Of a DNA stretch of 64,000 bases, positions 19,714 through 32,298 are shown in pieces. Each line of letters opens with the position of its first letter. Positions within the stretch are counted from its first letter, which is position 1. The DNA is taken from positions 1-64,000 of the forward strand of contig NKIO01000004.1 in NCBI GenBank assembly GCA_002255935.1, given 5' to 3'. This DNA is from Comamonadaceae bacterium PBBC2 (GTDB lineage Bacteria; Pseudomonadota; Gammaproteobacteria; Burkholderiales; Burkholderiaceae_C). The notes beneath the pieces were generated by a model, which saw only the letters and a program-made list of their open reading frames with translations, searched no databases and had not been told where the DNA came from. The position numbers and the translations under genes are program-made.

Positions 19714-20639
19714 GCGACGCCATCCTGAGCCCTGCGCAAACGGCCAGGGCCTTGCCATTCTCTGCTTTGGCCCAAGAGATCGCGGCCTTGCTGCAAGACC
19801 CCACGGTGGCCGTGCCGCCGCGCATCGTGCAGCCGTTGGACGGCGGCGGCAGTTTGTTTGTCATGCCTGCGGCCGATGCCCGCGTGGCCATCACCAAGCT
19901 GATCAGTTTCATCCCTGGCAACGCCCAGCGTGGCCTGCCCACCATCCAGGGCGACATCGTGGTGTTTGACGTGCAGACCGGCCAGCGCGTGGCCTTGCTG
20001 GACGGCCCCACGGTCACGGCGCGTCGCACGGCGGCGGTGTCTTTGCTGGCTGCGCAACACCTGGCCACGCGCCGCGATGGCCCGATGCTCATCGTGGGGG
20101 CGGGCGTGCAAGGGCGTGCGCACCTGGAGGCCTTTCGTGAAGGCTTGGGGGTGCAAGAGGTCTGGGTGTCTTCGCGCAGCAGCGCCAGTGCCGATGCCCT
20201 GGTGGCGCATGCGCAGGCGCTGGGCATGCGGGCGCAGCGGGTGGATGACCCGAACGCCGCATTGGCCGACTGCCCGCTGGTGGTCAGCACCACGCCCGCG
20301 CAACAGGTGGTCTTAACCGCCCTGCCTCGCAGCGATGCCTTTGTGGTGGCCGTGGGGGCCTTTACGCCCCGCATGGTCGAGTGGTCGGCCGATGTTTGCC
20401 GCCATTTGGCGCAGACGGGGACGCTGGTGGTCGACACCCGCGATGCCGACCATGAAGCCGGTGATTTGCTGCAAGCGGGCATCGACGTGAGCGCCTTGTC
20501 CACTTTGGCCGATGTGGTGGGGCAAACGCAGGCTTGGCAAGACGCGAGCCGACCTGAAGGGGGCCCGGTGTTTTTCAAAAGCTGTGGCTGGGGTGGCTGG
20601 GATCTGGCGGCCGCCCGCTGCATCACACAGCAGGGCTGA
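19710..20639 (+). CDS. Ornithine cyclodeaminase / delta1-pyrroline-2-carboxylate reductase family
   Basis: GPTVTARRTAAVSLLAAQHLATRRDGPMLIVGAGVQGRAHLEAF; TTG start overlaps the preceding TGA. Confidence 0.88.
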   Translation: MSDAILSPAQTARALPFSALAQEIAALLQDPTVAVPPRIVQPLDGGGSLFVMPAADARVAITKLISFIPGNAQRGLPTIQGDIVVFDVQTGQRVALLDGPTVTARRTAAVSLLAAQHLATRRDGPMLIVGAGVQGRAHLEAFREGLGVQEVWVSSRSSASADALVAHAQALGMRAQRVDDPNAALADCPLVVSTTPAQQVVLTALPRSDAFVVAVGAFTPRMVEWSADVCRHLAQTGTLVVDTRDADHEAGDLLQAGIDVSALSTLADVVGQTQAWQDASRPEGGPVFFKSCGWGGWDLAAARCITQQG

Positions 20640-20683
20640 GCCGCTAACATGGCGGCTTTTTGAACACTCGCCAAGGAAACACC

Positions 20684-21031
20684 ATGGTTCAACGCATCGA
20701 CGTCGGCGCACGCATGTCAGAAGCCGCCATTCATAACGGCACCGTTTATTTGGCCGGCCAGATTGCCGAAGTGCCTGGCCAAGACATGGCGGGCCAGACC
20801 CGTCAGGTGTTGGCGGCCATCGACGCCCTGCTGGCCAAAGCCGGAACGGACAAATCAAAGATTCTGATGGCGCAGATTTTCATCACCGACCTGGCCGACT
20901 TTGCCGCCATGAACCGCGAGTGGGACGCCTGGGTCGTGCCCGGCCACACCCCACCCCGCGCCACCGTGCAAGCCGCATTGGCCAACCCCGATTGGAAAAT
21001 CGAGATCGTGGTGACAGCAGCTTTGTTATGA
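20684..21031 (+). CDS. RidA family (reactive intermediate deaminase-like) protein
   Basis: GTVYLAGQIAEVPGQDMAGQTRQVLAAIDALLAKAGTDKSKILMAQIFITDLADFAAMNREWDAWV...PPRATVQAAL. Confidence 0.92.
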   Translation: MVQRIDVGARMSEAAIHNGTVYLAGQIAEVPGQDMAGQTRQVLAAIDALLAKAGTDKSKILMAQIFITDLADFAAMNREWDAWVVPGHTPPRATVQAALANPDWKIEIVVTAALL

Positions 21032-21035
21032 ACGC

Positions 21036-21150
21036 ATCGCTCAACACAGTTGAGCTCCCACGCATGGTGGATGCGCCTAGATGGCCGGCAAGCTGTCTTT
21101 TGTAGGAGCCCAACTGCGTTGGGCGACCGACCGTCGCTCAACCACCGCAG
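21036..21150. repeat. BIME-like element, first copy of a tandem pair (about 147-bp period)
   Basis: ATCGCTCAACACAGTTGAGCTCCCACGCATGG ... TGTAGGAGCCCAACTGCGTTGGGCGA ... CGCTCAACCACCGCAGC. Confidence 0.85.
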
Positions 21151-21182
21151 CAGGCCATGCCGTGATCCGTGGATCATTCAGA

Positions 21183-21298
21183 ATCGCTCAACACAGTTGA
21201 GCTCCCACGCATGGATGGATGTGCCTAAATGGCGGGCAAGTTGGTATTTGTAGGAGCCCAACTTCGTTGGGCGATCGACCTTCGCTCAACCACCGCAG
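21183..21298. repeat. BIME-like element, second copy of the tandem pair
   Basis: ATCGCTCAACACAGTTGAGCTCCCACGCATGG ... TGTAGGAGCCCAACTTCGTTGGGCGATCGACCTTCGCTCAACCACCGCAGC. Confidence 0.85.
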
Positions 21299-21300
21299 CT

Positions 21301-21331
21301 GTAGGTCGGTACCTTCAGGTCCGACATGGCC
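21301..21331 (+). repeat. Second-family palindromic repeat, copy 1
   Basis: GTAGGTCGGTACCTTCAGGTCCGACATGGCC (stem GTCGG-T-ACCT-TC-AGGT-CCGAC). Confidence 0.6.
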
Positions 21332-21349
21332 TGCCCACAGTGGCCAGTC

Positions 21350-22426
<1,077 letters not shown>

Positions 22427-22701
22427 TTATTTGAAAAGCTGAAACTTTGTTACATCGGACGGGTTTGTCGGGGTTTGTTCTGGTTTTGTAACTGTTGCTT
22501 GGTCATGCCTTCAGCGGGGTCGGTGTGCAGGGCAACAGACGGCGGTGGCTTGCCGCCCAAGAATGCGCATGTGGACCAGGTGCACATGGTTCACGCACCC
22601 GTGTCTTCACCCTTATTGAAAGCGCTACCCATGTCATTCGAAAACAAAACACCCACCACGCCTATACCCTGCAAAGCCAGCGAACCAGAACCTTCCCCCA
22701 T

Positions 22702-22728
22702 AAAAAAAGCGCCCGAAGGCGCTTTTTT
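22702..22728. terminator. Bidirectional Rho-independent terminator between the gap paralogs
   Basis: AAAAAAAGCGCCCGAAGGCGCTTTTTT; on the minus strand the loop is UUCG. Confidence 0.88.
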
Positions 22729-22745
22729 CATGTGGGCGGTCAAGC

Positions 22746-23753
22746 TCACTTCTTCTTAGCCACCACCCGCACCATCTCCAGGCACTGCTTGGCGTAGCCC
22801 CATTCGTTGTCGTACCAGGCGACGATCTTGACGAAGCTTTTGTCGAGGGCAATGCCGGCGGTCGCGTCGAACACGCTGGCGCAGGGCTCGCCGCGGAAGT
22901 CGGTGGAGACGACTTTCTCGTCGGTGTAGCCCAGCACGCCTTTGAGGGCGCCTTCGCTTTGGGCTTTCATTTCGGCGCAGATTTCGGCGTAGCTGGCGTC
23001 GCTGTTCAGCTCCACCGTCAAGTCCACCACCGACACATCAGAGGTGGGCACGCGGAAGGCCATGCCGGTGATCTTGCCCTTGATCTCGGGGATCACCACG
23101 CCCACGGCCTTGGCCGCGCCGGTGCTGCTGGGGATGATGTTTTCGAGGATGCCTCGGCCACCGCGCCAGTCTTTGCGGGATGACCCGTCCACGGTCATTT
23201 GGCTGGCGGTGGCGGCGTGCACGGTGGTCATCAGGCCGCGCTTGATGCCCCATTTGTCATTCAACACCTTGACCACGGGGGCCAGGCAGTTGGTGGTGCA
23301 TGACGCGTTGGACACGATGGCTTCGCCGGCGTATTTCTTGTGGTTCACGCCATAGACGAACATGGGGATGCTGTCTTTGGACGGGGCCGAGATCACCACC
23401 TTTTTGGCGCCAGCGGCCAGGTGCATTTGGCTGGTGGGTTCGGTCAGGTAGTGGCCGGTGCACTCGAGCACGGTGTGCACGCCCATCTCGCCCCAGCGCA
23501 GGTTGTGCGCGTCGCGTTCGTGCGAGAGCTTGATCTTTTTGCCGTTGACGATCAGGGTGTCGTCGGTGAAGTCCACGGTGCCATCAAAGCGGCCATGCAC
23601 GCTGTCGTACTTGAGCATGTAGGCCAGGTAGTCGGCGGGCTTGGGGTCGTTGATGCCAACGATCTGGATGTCGTCGTAGCCGTGTTTGAGGGCGGCGCGA
23701 TGGGCCAGACGGCCGATGCGGCCGAATCCGTTGATGCCAAGCTTGATGGTCAT
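22746..23753 (-). CDS. gap: Type I glyceraldehyde-3-phosphate dehydrogenase, paralog 2
   Basis: [38 protein letters not shown]..., [12 protein letters not shown] active site. Confidence 0.95.
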   Translation of the reverse strand: MTIKLGINGFGRIGRLAHRAALKHGYDDIQIVGINDPKPADYLAYMLKYDSVHGRFDGTVDFTDDTLIVNGKKIKLSHERDAHNLRWGEMGVHTVLECTGHYLTEPTSQMHLAAGAKKVVISAPSKDSIPMFVYGVNHKKYAGEAIVSNASCTTNCLAPVVKVLNDKWGIKRGLMTTVHAATASQMTVDGSSRKDWRGGRGILENIIPSSTGAAKAVGVVIPEIKGKITGMAFRVPTSDVSVVDLTVELNSDASYAEICAEMKAQSEGALKGVLGYTDEKVVSTDFRGEPCASVFDATAGIALDKSFVKIVAWYDNEWGYAKQCLEMVRVVAKKK

Positions 23754-23840
23754 GTGAATGCCTCAGGAGAAAGTTACTAAACCGTTACGTAACCGGATTT
23801 GAAACCAAGACCCTTTCAGGATCCTGATCCCCGAACGTGG

Positions 23841-23865
23841 CTTCAGCGCCTTGTGGGCGCTGAAG
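23841..23865. terminator. Strong stem-loop in the tkt/gap spacer (terminator or processing hairpin)
   Basis: CTTCAGCGCC-TTGTG-GGCGCTGAAG; no clear U-tract. Confidence 0.5.
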
Positions 23866-23889
23866 GGGTCCGGCCGGTCAGCGGCCTGA

Positions 23890-25917
23890 TCAGGCCTTGA
23901 GCAGTGCAGCGTGGACGGTGTCGGCCACGTTCTCGGCAGTGAAGCCGAAGTGTTTGAACAGCACGGGGGCTGGGGCCGACTCGCCGTAAGTGTCGATGCC
24001 GACCACGGCGGCGCAGCCGTACTTCCACCAGCCGTCGGTGGAGCCCATCTCGACCGCCACGCGGGTCAGGCCTGCTGGCAGCACGCTTTGTTTGTACTCG
24101 GTGTCTTGTCGGTCAAACACATTGGTGCTGGGCATGGAGACTACGCGCACACCGATCTTGCGTTCGGCCAACAGCTTTTGCGCGGCCAGGGCCAGTTGCA
24201 CTTCAGAGCCGGTGGCGATGATCACGCCGTGGGTCTTTTTGATGCCCACGTTGGCAGGCTCGGACAAGACATAGGCGCCACGGCTGATGTCGCCCAGATC
24301 GCTCTTGGGCGAGTAAGCCAGGTTTTGGCGGCTCAGCAACAGGGCCGAAGGACGGTGGGCGTTTTGCAGGGCCACAGCCCAGGCCACGGTGGTTTCGGCC
24401 GTGTCGGCGGGGCGCCACACGTCCAAGCCGGGGATCAGGCGCAGGCTGGCCGCGTGCTCGATGGACTGGTGGGTCGGGCCGTCTTCGCCCAAGCCAATGG
24501 AGTCATGGGTGAACACGTGCACCACGCGCTGCTTCATCAGCGCGGCCATGCGGATGGCGTTGCGCGAGTAGTCAGAGAAAGTGAGGAAGGTGCCGCCGTA
24601 GGGGATGTAACCGCCGTGTAACGCGACGCCGTTCATGATGGCGGCCATGCCGAATTCGCGCACACCGTAGTTGATGTGGCGGCCGATCTGGCCTTCTGTT
24701 TTGACCACGTCACCGGCCAAGTCCACGCGGAAGGCGGGGGTGCTCTTGGTGTTGGTGAGGTTAGAGCCCGTCAGGTCGGCCGAGCCGCCGAGCATTTCGG
24801 GCAGGGCGGCTGTGAAGGCTTCGAGCGCCAGTTGGCTGGCCTTGCGGCTGGCCACGGTTTCGCCCTTGGTGTGGGCGGCCACGACGGCGTCAAACGCCAC
24901 TTGGTTGAAGTTCTTGGGCAAGTCGCCCTTCATGCGGCGCACGAACTCTTTGGCTTGTGCAGGGAAAGCAGCTTTGTACGCGGCAAAGGCGGTGTTCCAG
25001 GCGGCTTCGCGGGCCTTGCCTGCGGCTTTGGCGTCCCAGTCGGCATAGACCTCTTTGGGGATCTTGAAGGGCTCGGCCGTCCAGCCCAGGGCTTCGCGGG
25101 TGAGCTTGATTTCTTCGGCGCCCAATGGCTCGCCGTGGGCTTTGGAAGTGCCTGCACGGTTGGGCGAGCCCTTGCCGATGGCGGTCTTGCAGACGATCAG
25201 GGTGGGTTTGTCCGCGCTGTGCTTGGCGGCAGCGATGGCCTTGGAGACCGCCGCTGCGTCGTGGCCGTCCACGGCGTCGATCACGTTCCAGCCGCAAGCG
25301 GCAAAGCGTTGGGGCGTGTTGTCGATGAACCAAGGGGCGACCTTGCCGTCGATGGAGATGCCGTTGTCGTCATACAGGGCGATCAGTTTGTTGAGCTTCC
25401 AGGCGCCGGCCAAGGCCACGGCTTCGTGGCTGATGCCTTCCATCAGGCAGCCGTCACCCATGAACACATACGTGTGGTGGTCCACGATCTTGTGGCCGTC
25501 TTGGTTGAACTCGGCAGCAAGCATCTTCTCGGCCAGGGCCATGCCCACGGCGTTGGTGATGCCTTGGCCCAGGGGGCCGGTGGTGGTTTCCACGCCGGGG
25601 GTCACGCCCACTTCGGGGTGGCCGGCGGTTTTGCTGTGCAGGGTGCGGAAGTTTTTCAGGTCATCGAGCGACAATTTGTAGCCGGTCAGATGGAGCACCG
25701 AATAGATCAGCATCGAGCCGTGGCCGTTGGATAGCACGAAGCGGTCGCGGTTGGCCCAGCCGGGGTTTTTGGGGTTGTGTTGCAGGTGATCGCCCCACAG
25801 CGCGACGGCCATGTCGGCCATGCCCATGGGGGCGCCGGGGTGACCGGAGTTGGCTTGTTGAACAGCGTCCATTGCAAGGGCGCGGATGGCGTTTGCCATT
25901 TGTTGTTGATTGGCCAT
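23890..25917 (-). CDS. tkt: Transketolase
   Basis: [41 protein letters not shown]..., [16 protein letters not shown] motif. Confidence 0.96.
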   Translation of the reverse strand: MANQQQMANAIRALAMDAVQQANSGHPGAPMGMADMAVALWGDHLQHNPKNPGWANRDRFVLSNGHGSMLIYSVLHLTGYKLSLDDLKNFRTLHSKTAGHPEVGVTPGVETTTGPLGQGITNAVGMALAEKMLAAEFNQDGHKIVDHHTYVFMGDGCLMEGISHEAVALAGAWKLNKLIALYDDNGISIDGKVAPWFIDNTPQRFAACGWNVIDAVDGHDAAAVSKAIAAAKHSADKPTLIVCKTAIGKGSPNRAGTSKAHGEPLGAEEIKLTREALGWTAEPFKIPKEVYADWDAKAAGKAREAAWNTAFAAYKAAFPAQAKEFVRRMKGDLPKNFNQVAFDAVVAAHTKGETVASRKASQLALEAFTAALPEMLGGSADLTGSNLTNTKSTPAFRVDLAGDVVKTEGQIGRHINYGVREFGMAAIMNGVALHGGYIPYGGTFLTFSDYSRNAIRMAALMKQRVVHVFTHDSIGLGEDGPTHQSIEHAASLRLIPGLDVWRPADTAETTVAWAVALQNAHRPSALLLSRQNLAYSPKSDLGDISRGAYVLSEPANVGIKKTHGVIIATGSEVQLALAAQKLLAERKIGVRVVSMPSTNVFDRQDTEYKQSVLPAGLTRVAVEMGSTDGWWKYGCAAVVGIDTYGESAPAPVLFKHFGFTAENVADTVHAALLKA

Positions 25918-26051
25918 GGGGGCAACTCCGGGAAAAGTATTCTGGAAAACCCGAGATTTTAGCGGTTTGGGCCAGGCTTGATGTGCAAATGTGGCCGTCC
26001 AGTGCCCTTGGCGAGCGACAACCGGCGTACGGAACATGGCAACATCGCGGC

Positions 26052-26804
26052 ATGACCGCTATTGAAAAGACAAGCGCCAATGGTGCGCAGGCCATGGTGT
26101 TGGCCGCAGGCCGTGGCGAGCGCATGCGCCCCCTGACCGATGCCACCCCCAAGCCCATGCTGACGGTGCGCGGCCAACCCTTGATGCAGTGGCCCATGCA
26201 GGCCCTGGCCCGCGAGGGCTTCACGCGCCAGCTGATCAACACCGCTTGGCTGGGCGAGCAGATCCCCGCGCATTTTGGGCGGCAAGCTGTTTGGGCGGGG
26301 TTGCCGCCGGTGGATCTGAGCTACTCCCACGAGGGCGAGGACTTTGGCCATGCGCTGGAGACCGCAGGCGGCATTGTGCGTGCCCTGCCCCAATTGGCCG
26401 AGGTGTTTTGGGTGGTGGCCGGTGACGTGTTTGCGCCCGACTTTGTGTTTGCCGCCGAATCGGCCCGCCGTTTTGCCGCCAGCGACCAGCTGGCCCACCT
26501 GTGGCTGGTGCCCAACCCGCCGCACAACTTGGGCGGTGACTTTGGCCTCTCGCCCACCGGTGCGGTGCTGAACCTGCCCAAGGGCGCAGTGGCTTGTGAT
26601 TACACCTTCAGCACCATCGCTTTGTACAAACGGGCCTTCTTTGCCGACTGCGGCCTGCCAGCGGGCAACCCAGAGGGCGTGGCGCTGGCGCTGGCGCCTT
26701 TGCTGCGCGCCGCCATGGACCGGGGGCAGGTCAGCGGCGAGGTGTACAGCGGCCCCTGGACCGATGTGGGCACGCCCGAGCGCCTGGCGGCTTTGAATGC
26801 CTGA
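26052..26804 (+). CDS. murU: N-acetylmuramate alpha-1-phosphate uridylyltransferase-like nucleotidyltransferase
   Basis: [34 protein letters not shown]..., [17 protein letters not shown]. Confidence 0.82.
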   Translation: MTAIEKTSANGAQAMVLAAGRGERMRPLTDATPKPMLTVRGQPLMQWPMQALAREGFTRQLINTAWLGEQIPAHFGRQAVWAGLPPVDLSYSHEGEDFGHALETAGGIVRALPQLAEVFWVVAGDVFAPDFVFAAESARRFAASDQLAHLWLVPNPPHNLGGDFGLSPTGAVLNLPKGAVACDYTFSTIALYKRAFFADCGLPAGNPEGVALALAPLLRAAMDRGQVSGEVYSGPWTDVGTPERLAALNA

Positions 26805-26839
26805 ACGCCATAATGAATGCAACGAGTCCTTGAAACACC

Positions 26840-28231
26840 ATGATTGAACACGCATCCCTTTACGCCCAACGCCGCGCACGCGTGGCATCGCAGTTGGGCC
26901 ACGGCGGTCTGGCCATCATCCCCACCGCACCCGAGCGTCAGCGCAACCGCGACAGCGATTTTCTGTATCGGCACGACAGCTATTTTTATTACCTCACGGG
27001 TTTTACCGAGCCCAATGCCACGCTGGTGATCACGGCCGAAGGCGAAGCGACCTTGTTTTGCCAGCCCAAAGACATGGAGCGCGAAATCTGGGACGGCATC
27101 CGCTTGGGGCCTGACGCTGCACCGGCCTTTTTGGGCGTGAACAAGGCGTTTTCATCGGCCGATTTGGCCGTGCAGATGCCCAAGCTTTTAGAAAACCGCA
27201 GCACCGTTTGGTACCCCTTTGCCACCCACACTGGGCTGGAGGGTCGTGTGGACGGCTGGCTGCAATCGGTGCGTGCGCGTGTGCGTTTTGGCGCTTTGTG
27301 CCCCGACCTGCAACGCGACCTGTGCAGCGTGCTGGACGAGATGCGGCTGGTCAAAGACGCGCACGAGCAGGGCATCATGCGCCGCGCCTCGCAGATCAGT
27401 GCACACGCCCATGTGCGCGCCATGCAGCGCAGCGCCGCCATGCTGCGTGCCTGCCAAGATGTGCGTGAATACCATTTGGACGCAGAGCTCTTGCACGAGT
27501 TTCGCCAGCACGGCTCGCAGTACCCGGCCTATGGCTCGATCGTGGCCGCCGGGGCCAATGCTTGCGTTTTGCATTACCGCGCCGACGCCGGCCCCATCCG
27601 CGATGGCGAATTGGTCTTGATCGATGCCGGTTGCGAGCTTGACGGCTACGCCAGCGACATCACCCGCACCTTCCCGGCCAATGGCCGGTTCACCGGACCG
27701 CAACGCGCTTTGTACGATCTGGTGCTGGCGTCTCAAGACGCGGCCGTGGCCGCCACCAAGGCGGGTGCCCGCTTTGTGGACCCGCATGAGACCACCGTGG
27801 CGGTGTTGGCGCAGGGCTTGCTCGACTTGGGCTTGCTCGACAAGAACAAGGTCGGCAGCGCACACGACGTGATCGCCAACCGCAGCTATTTCCCGTTTTA
27901 CATGCACCGGACTGGCCATTGGCTGGGCATGGATGTGCACGACTGCGGCAGCTACGTGGAGCCCTCGCAGGTGGGCCAGGTCAGCGAGCGCAAAGACCCG
28001 CTGAGCGGCGAGACCATCAAAGACCGCCCCAGCCGCATCTTGCAGCCGGGCATGGTGCTGACCATCGAGCCGGGCTTGTATGTCCGCCCTGCCGAAGGCG
28101 TGCCAGAGCAGTTCTGGAACATTGGCATCCGCATCGAAGACGACGCCATCGTGACCGAGACCGGTTGCGAGCTGATCACGCGCGGTGTGCCGGTCAAAGC
28201 CGACGAGATCGAAGCCCTGATGAAAGCTTGA
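26840..28231 (+). CDS. pepP: Xaa-Pro aminopeptidase
   Basis: RDSDFLYRHDSYFYYLTGFTEPNA..., LVLIDAGCELDGYASDITRTFPANGRF, HRTGHWLGMDVHDCG metal ligands. Confidence 0.94.
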   Translation: MIEHASLYAQRRARVASQLGHGGLAIIPTAPERQRNRDSDFLYRHDSYFYYLTGFTEPNATLVITAEGEATLFCQPKDMEREIWDGIRLGPDAAPAFLGVNKAFSSADLAVQMPKLLENRSTVWYPFATHTGLEGRVDGWLQSVRARVRFGALCPDLQRDLCSVLDEMRLVKDAHEQGIMRRASQISAHAHVRAMQRSAAMLRACQDVREYHLDAELLHEFRQHGSQYPAYGSIVAAGANACVLHYRADAGPIRDGELVLIDAGCELDGYASDITRTFPANGRFTGPQRALYDLVLASQDAAVAATKAGARFVDPHETTVAVLAQGLLDLGLLDKNKVGSAHDVIANRSYFPFYMHRTGHWLGMDVHDCGSYVEPSQVGQVSERKDPLSGETIKDRPSRILQPGMVLTIEPGLYVRPAEGVPEQFWNIGIRIEDDAIVTETGCELITRGVPVKADEIEALMKA

Positions 28232-28812
28232 CTGTGAACGGTCGTGTGCGCTCCATCCAGACCGGCACAGTTCGGCCCCTGCGGGTGGGCGACCGCAAAC
28301 TGATGTCGGCCATCGGCAAAACATCGGTGCCCCAAGCGCAGGCTGGGCCGCTGGGCTTGGCGGGTGACGAGCAGTCGGATTTGAGCGTGCATGGCGGGCT
28401 GAGCAAAGCCATCTATGCCTTGCCCTTTGAGCACCTTTCGTGGTGGCAGGCGCAACGCCAAAAGCAAGGCGTGACCTTGTTCGACGAGCCTTTGGCCCCC
28501 GGTTATTTGGGCGAGAACCTGAGCTTGGAGGGCGTGCTCGAGGACCAGGTGTTCATCGGTGACCTCTTGCGCTTTGACGAGGTGGTGCTGCGTGTCACGC
28601 AGCCGCGCGAGCCCTGCGGCAAGTTCAACGCGGTGATGGGTTACGCCAAGGCCGCCAAAGACATGGTGCAAAGCGGGCGTTGCGGGTTTTATTTGGCCGT
28701 CGATGTGGGCGGCGCCATGCGCGCTGGCGAGTCGTTCACCCTAGAGCGGGGCCCGCAAGCGGTGTCGATCGCACAGGCCTTGGGCCACAAAGCTTGGAAG
28801 CATTTGCGCTGA
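28228..28812 (+). CDS. MOSC domain-containing protein
   Basis: GLAGDEQSDLSVHGGLSKAIYALPFEHLSWW..., LFDEPLAPGYLGENLSLEG, VTQPREPCGKFNAVMG; TTG start overlaps the pepP stop. Confidence 0.85.
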   Translation: MTVNGRVRSIQTGTVRPLRVGDRKLMSAIGKTSVPQAQAGPLGLAGDEQSDLSVHGGLSKAIYALPFEHLSWWQAQRQKQGVTLFDEPLAPGYLGENLSLEGVLEDQVFIGDLLRFDEVVLRVTQPREPCGKFNAVMGYAKAAKDMVQSGRCGFYLAVDVGGAMRAGESFTLERGPQAVSIAQALGHKAWKHLR

Positions 28813-28972
28813 TGCAAATCACAAGTCGCACCGCCATCTGTGCGTAAAAGTCAAAAGCCAACTCACTTTGTAAGCAGATTGACGCAGGGCTTGGCGTCAT
28901 GTGGGCGGACTACAATGGGAAAAACAATATCACCAGATGAAATTTCTGGTCGATGACACGATGGAGATCACC

Positions 28973-31276
28973 ATGAGCAACAAGCTCCAAGCCGAAGACA
29001 AACGCAACCAATTGCGCAAAGCCGCACTCGAATACCACGAGTTCCCCACCCCCGGCAAAATCGCCATCGCACCCACCAAGCAGCTGGTCAACCAGCACGA
29101 CTTGGCGCTGGCTTATTCACCCGGTGTGGCCGCCCCGTGCGAAGAAATCGTCAAGGACCCGGCCAACGCCTTCAAGTACACCAGCCGAGGCAACTTGGTG
29201 GGCGTGGTGACCAACGGCACCGCCGTGCTGGGCTTGGGCGACATCGGTCCCTTGGCCAGCAAACCGGTCATGGAAGGCAAGGGCGTCCTGTTCAAGAAGT
29301 TCTCGGGTATCGACTCGTTCGACATCGAGATCAACGAAAAAGACCCCGACAAACTGGTCGAAATCATCGCCTCGCTGGAGCCTACTTTCGGGGGCATCAA
29401 CCTCGAAGACATCAAGGCGCCGGATTGCTTCTACATCGAGCGCAAGCTGCGCGAGCGCATGAAGATCCCGGTCTTCCACGACGACCAGCACGGCACCGCC
29501 ATCGTGGTGGGCGCGGCCATCTTGAACGGCTTGAAAGTCGTGGGCAAAGACCCCAAGAAAGTCAAACTCGTCACCTCGGGCGCGGGCGCTGCGGCGCTGG
29601 CCTGCTTGGGACTCTTGGTCAAGCTGGGCATCCCCCGCGAAAACATCTGGGTCACCGACCTGGCCGGCGTGGTCTACGAAGGCCGCACCGAGCTGATGGA
29701 CGAAGACAAGATCCAGTTCGTGCAAAAGACCGACCAGCGCACGCTGGCCGAAGTGATTGACGGCGCGGACGTGTTTCTGGGCCTGTCGGCCGGTGGCGTG
29801 CTCAAGCAAGACATGGTGCGCAAGATGGCCGCCAAGCCGCTGATCTTTGCGCTGGCCAACCCCAATCCCGAGATCCTGCCCGAAGACGTCAAAGCCGTGC
29901 GCGATGACGCCATCATGGCCACGGGCCGCACCGACTACCCCAACCAGGTCAACAACGTCCTGTGCTTCCCCTACATCTTCCGAGGCGCTCTGGACAGCGG
30001 CGCGACCACCATCACGCTGGAGATGGAAATCGCGGCTGTGCACGCCATTGCCGAGCTGGCGCAGGCCGAGCAAAGCGAAGTGGTGGCCGCAGCCTATGCG
30101 GGCGAGCCTTTGGCCTTTGGCCCCGAGTACCTGATTCCCAAGCCTTTTGATCCGCGCTTGATGATGAAGATCGCGCCGGCCGTGGCCCAGGCCGCAGCCG
30201 ACAGCGGCGTGGCCCAGCGCCCGATTGCCGACTTGGACGCCTACCGCGAACGCCTGCAAGGCTTTGTGTACGCCTCGGGCACGATGATGAAGCCCATCTT
30301 CACCGCCGCCAAGCGCGCCTTGAAGAAACGCATTGCCTACAGCGAAGGCGAAGAAGAACGCGTCTTGCGCGCCGCCCAGATCGTGGTGGACGAGGGCATT
30401 GCCCGCCCCACCCTGATCGGTCGCCCCGCCGTGATCGCCGAGCGCATCGAGAAATTCGGCTTGCGCCTGAAAGAAGAGCTCGACTACGACGTGGTCAACG
30501 TCGAGATGGACCACCGCTACCGCGACTTCTGGCAGACCTACCACCGCATGACCGAGCGCAAAGGCATCACCCAGCAGATCGCCAAGATCGAGATGCGCCG
30601 CCGCCTGTCGCTGATCGGCGCCATGCTGCTGCACAAGGGCGATGTGGACGGCATGATTTGCGGCACGTGGGGCACCAACCCCATGCACTTGAGCTACATC
30701 GATCAGGTGGTGGGCAAGCGCAAGGGCGTGAACACCTTCGCCTGCATGAACGGTTTGATGCTGCCTGGCCGCCAGGTGTTCATGGTGGACACGCACGTCA
30801 ACTACGACCCGAGCGCCGAGCAACTGGCCGAAATCACCGTGATGGCCGCCGAAGAGATGCGCCGTTTTGGTCTCAAGCCCAAAGCGGCTTTGCTCTCGCA
30901 TTCCAACTTTGGCTCGTCCAACCAGCCCAGCGCGGTCAAGATGCGCCAGGTGCTGGAGCTGTTGCGCAGCAACGCGCCTTGGCTGGAAGTCGACGGCGAG
31001 ATGCACGGCGACGTGGCCTTGGACGCCGCGGCGCGTCAGGCCATCATGCCCAACAGCACCTTGGTAGGGGACGCCAATTTGTTGGTGCTGCCCAACATCG
31101 ACGCGGCCAACATCGCCTACAACCTGCTCAAGACCGCTGCCGGTGGCAACATTGCCGTCGGTCCGGTCTTGCTCGGCGCCTCCAAGCCGGTTCACATCCT
31201 CACGCCCAGCACCACGGTGCGACGCATTGTGAACATGACGGCCCTGACCGTGGCCGATGCCAACGTGGCACGGTAA
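28973..31276 (+). CDS. maeB: NADP-dependent malic enzyme (malic domain plus phosphotransacetylase-like domain)
   Basis: [52 protein letters not shown], and C-terminal PTA-like region. Confidence 0.95.
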   Translation: MSNKLQAEDKRNQLRKAALEYHEFPTPGKIAIAPTKQLVNQHDLALAYSPGVAAPCEEIVKDPANAFKYTSRGNLVGVVTNGTAVLGLGDIGPLASKPVMEGKGVLFKKFSGIDSFDIEINEKDPDKLVEIIASLEPTFGGINLEDIKAPDCFYIERKLRERMKIPVFHDDQHGTAIVVGAAILNGLKVVGKDPKKVKLVTSGAGAAALACLGLLVKLGIPRENIWVTDLAGVVYEGRTELMDEDKIQFVQKTDQRTLAEVIDGADVFLGLSAGGVLKQDMVRKMAAKPLIFALANPNPEILPEDVKAVRDDAIMATGRTDYPNQVNNVLCFPYIFRGALDSGATTITLEMEIAAVHAIAELAQAEQSEVVAAAYAGEPLAFGPEYLIPKPFDPRLMMKIAPAVAQAAADSGVAQRPIADLDAYRERLQGFVYASGTMMKPIFTAAKRALKKRIAYSEGEEERVLRAAQIVVDEGIARPTLIGRPAVIAERIEKFGLRLKEELDYDVVNVEMDHRYRDFWQTYHRMTERKGITQQIAKIEMRRRLSLIGAMLLHKGDVDGMICGTWGTNPMHLSYIDQVVGKRKGVNTFACMNGLMLPGRQVFMVDTHVNYDPSAEQLAEITVMAAEEMRRFGLKPKAALLSHSNFGSSNQPSAVKMRQVLELLRSNAPWLEVDGEMHGDVALDAAARQAIMPNSTLVGDANLLVLPNIDAANIAYNLLKTAAGGNIAVGPVLLGASKPVHILTPSTTVRRIVNMTALTVADANVAR

Positions 31277-31283
31277 AGGGTTT

Positions 31284-31313
31284 GACGCCAGCAAGTGCTA
31301 ACTTTCTGGCGTC
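31284..31313 (+). terminator. Stem-loop downstream of maeB
   Basis: GACGCCAG ... CTGGCGTC, 8-bp perfect arms; second hairpin TTGCTC-ATTAAAC-GAGCAA follows. Confidence 0.4.
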
Positions 31314-31429
31314 CTATCCCCTACGGGATTGCTCATTAAACGAGCAAGTACTTGCATTTTTGTGACAATTGCATCACACTAGCGCCTTCGAGTTTTCGGG
31401 TTAACCCGGAGCTCTTGAAAGGTGTTTTC

Positions 31430-31843
31430 ATGAAGGCAGTGCTTAAAAACCGCGGCTTGCAACGCTGGATCGCAGCGTTCGTTGCGGGGATGATGATGAC
31501 TTGCACCATATCGGTGCACGCCAAAACCACTGTCGAAGCGTCAACTTCACCAACGATGTTGGTGGCAGACCTGCCGCGAGAAGGCCAAGAAACTTACCAA
31601 CTCATCCGCAAGGGTGGTCCTTTTCCTTACGAAAAGGACGGGGTGGTTTTTGGCAATCGTGAACGTCAGTTGCCCCGGCAAGACCGTGGTTACTACCGTG
31701 AATACACCGTCAAGACCCCTGGGTCGCGTGACCGCGGCGCCCGACGCATCGTGTGTGGTGGACAAGAGCCTCGCAACCCGAAGGCCTGTTACTACACCCA
31801 GGACCACTACGCGAGTTTTCGCGAATTGGTCGACAAGAATTGA
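31430..31843 (+). CDS. Secreted barnase-like ribonuclease (N1/T1/Ba family)
   Basis: Signal-like N-terminus MKAVLKNRGLQRWIAAFVAGMMMTCTISVHA; GGPFPYEKDGVVFGNRERQLPRQDRGYYREYTVKTPGSRDRGARRIVCGG...YYTQDHYASFREL carries the Glu/Arg/His catalytic pattern. Confidence 0.9.
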   Translation: MKAVLKNRGLQRWIAAFVAGMMMTCTISVHAKTTVEASTSPTMLVADLPREGQETYQLIRKGGPFPYEKDGVVFGNRERQLPRQDRGYYREYTVKTPGSRDRGARRIVCGGQEPRNPKACYYTQDHYASFRELVDKN

Positions 31844-31872
31844 TTTTTGACTTGAGAGAAAGAAACCCGGAG

Positions 31873-32298
31873 ATGGACACGCCGATTCGTCATGACCAAG
31901 AGACGCCCCTGAAGGGCGTGCGGTCTAACATCGTGCAGTCGATCCGCGCTTACCGCGTGAGCGACTTGCAAGAGGCCGCCCAAGGCTTGGGCCACCACTT
32001 TTTGTATGCCAATCTGGCCGAAGCCCAGAGCAAACAAGACGTGTTGGACCTCATTGGTGCGCAATTCACACTGCCTTCGCACTTCGGCAAAAATTTTGAT
32101 GCCCTGTACGACTGCATGACCGACCCACTGCACAAGTCGGGCCCACAGCCTGGCTTCATCGTGGTGCTGGAGTCGATTCCTGCCAACTTGAAGTTCGACA
32201 AGGAAGCCCGCGAGCAATTGCTGGACATCTTCCGAGACACGGCCGATTACTGGGGAGACCGGAAGATACCCTTCCGATGCTTCTATTCTTTTCTGTAG
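31873..32298 (+). CDS. Barstar-family ribonuclease inhibitor
   Basis: DVLDLIGAQFTLPSHFGKNFDALYDCMTDPL ... FIVVLESI; immediately downstream of the RNase. Confidence 0.9.
   Translation: MDTPIRHDQETPLKGVRSNIVQSIRAYRVSDLQEAAQGLGHHFLYANLAEAQSKQDVLDLIGAQFTLPSHFGKNFDALYDCMTDPLHKSGPQPGFIVVLESIPANLKFDKEAREQLLDIFRDTADYWGDRKIPFRCFYSFL

Noticed and set aside
29117-31294. 725-aa minus-strand ORF opposite maeB
   Set aside because: Longest shadow ORF in the window; His/Val/Gly-rich, no recognisable domain, fully antisense to maeB.
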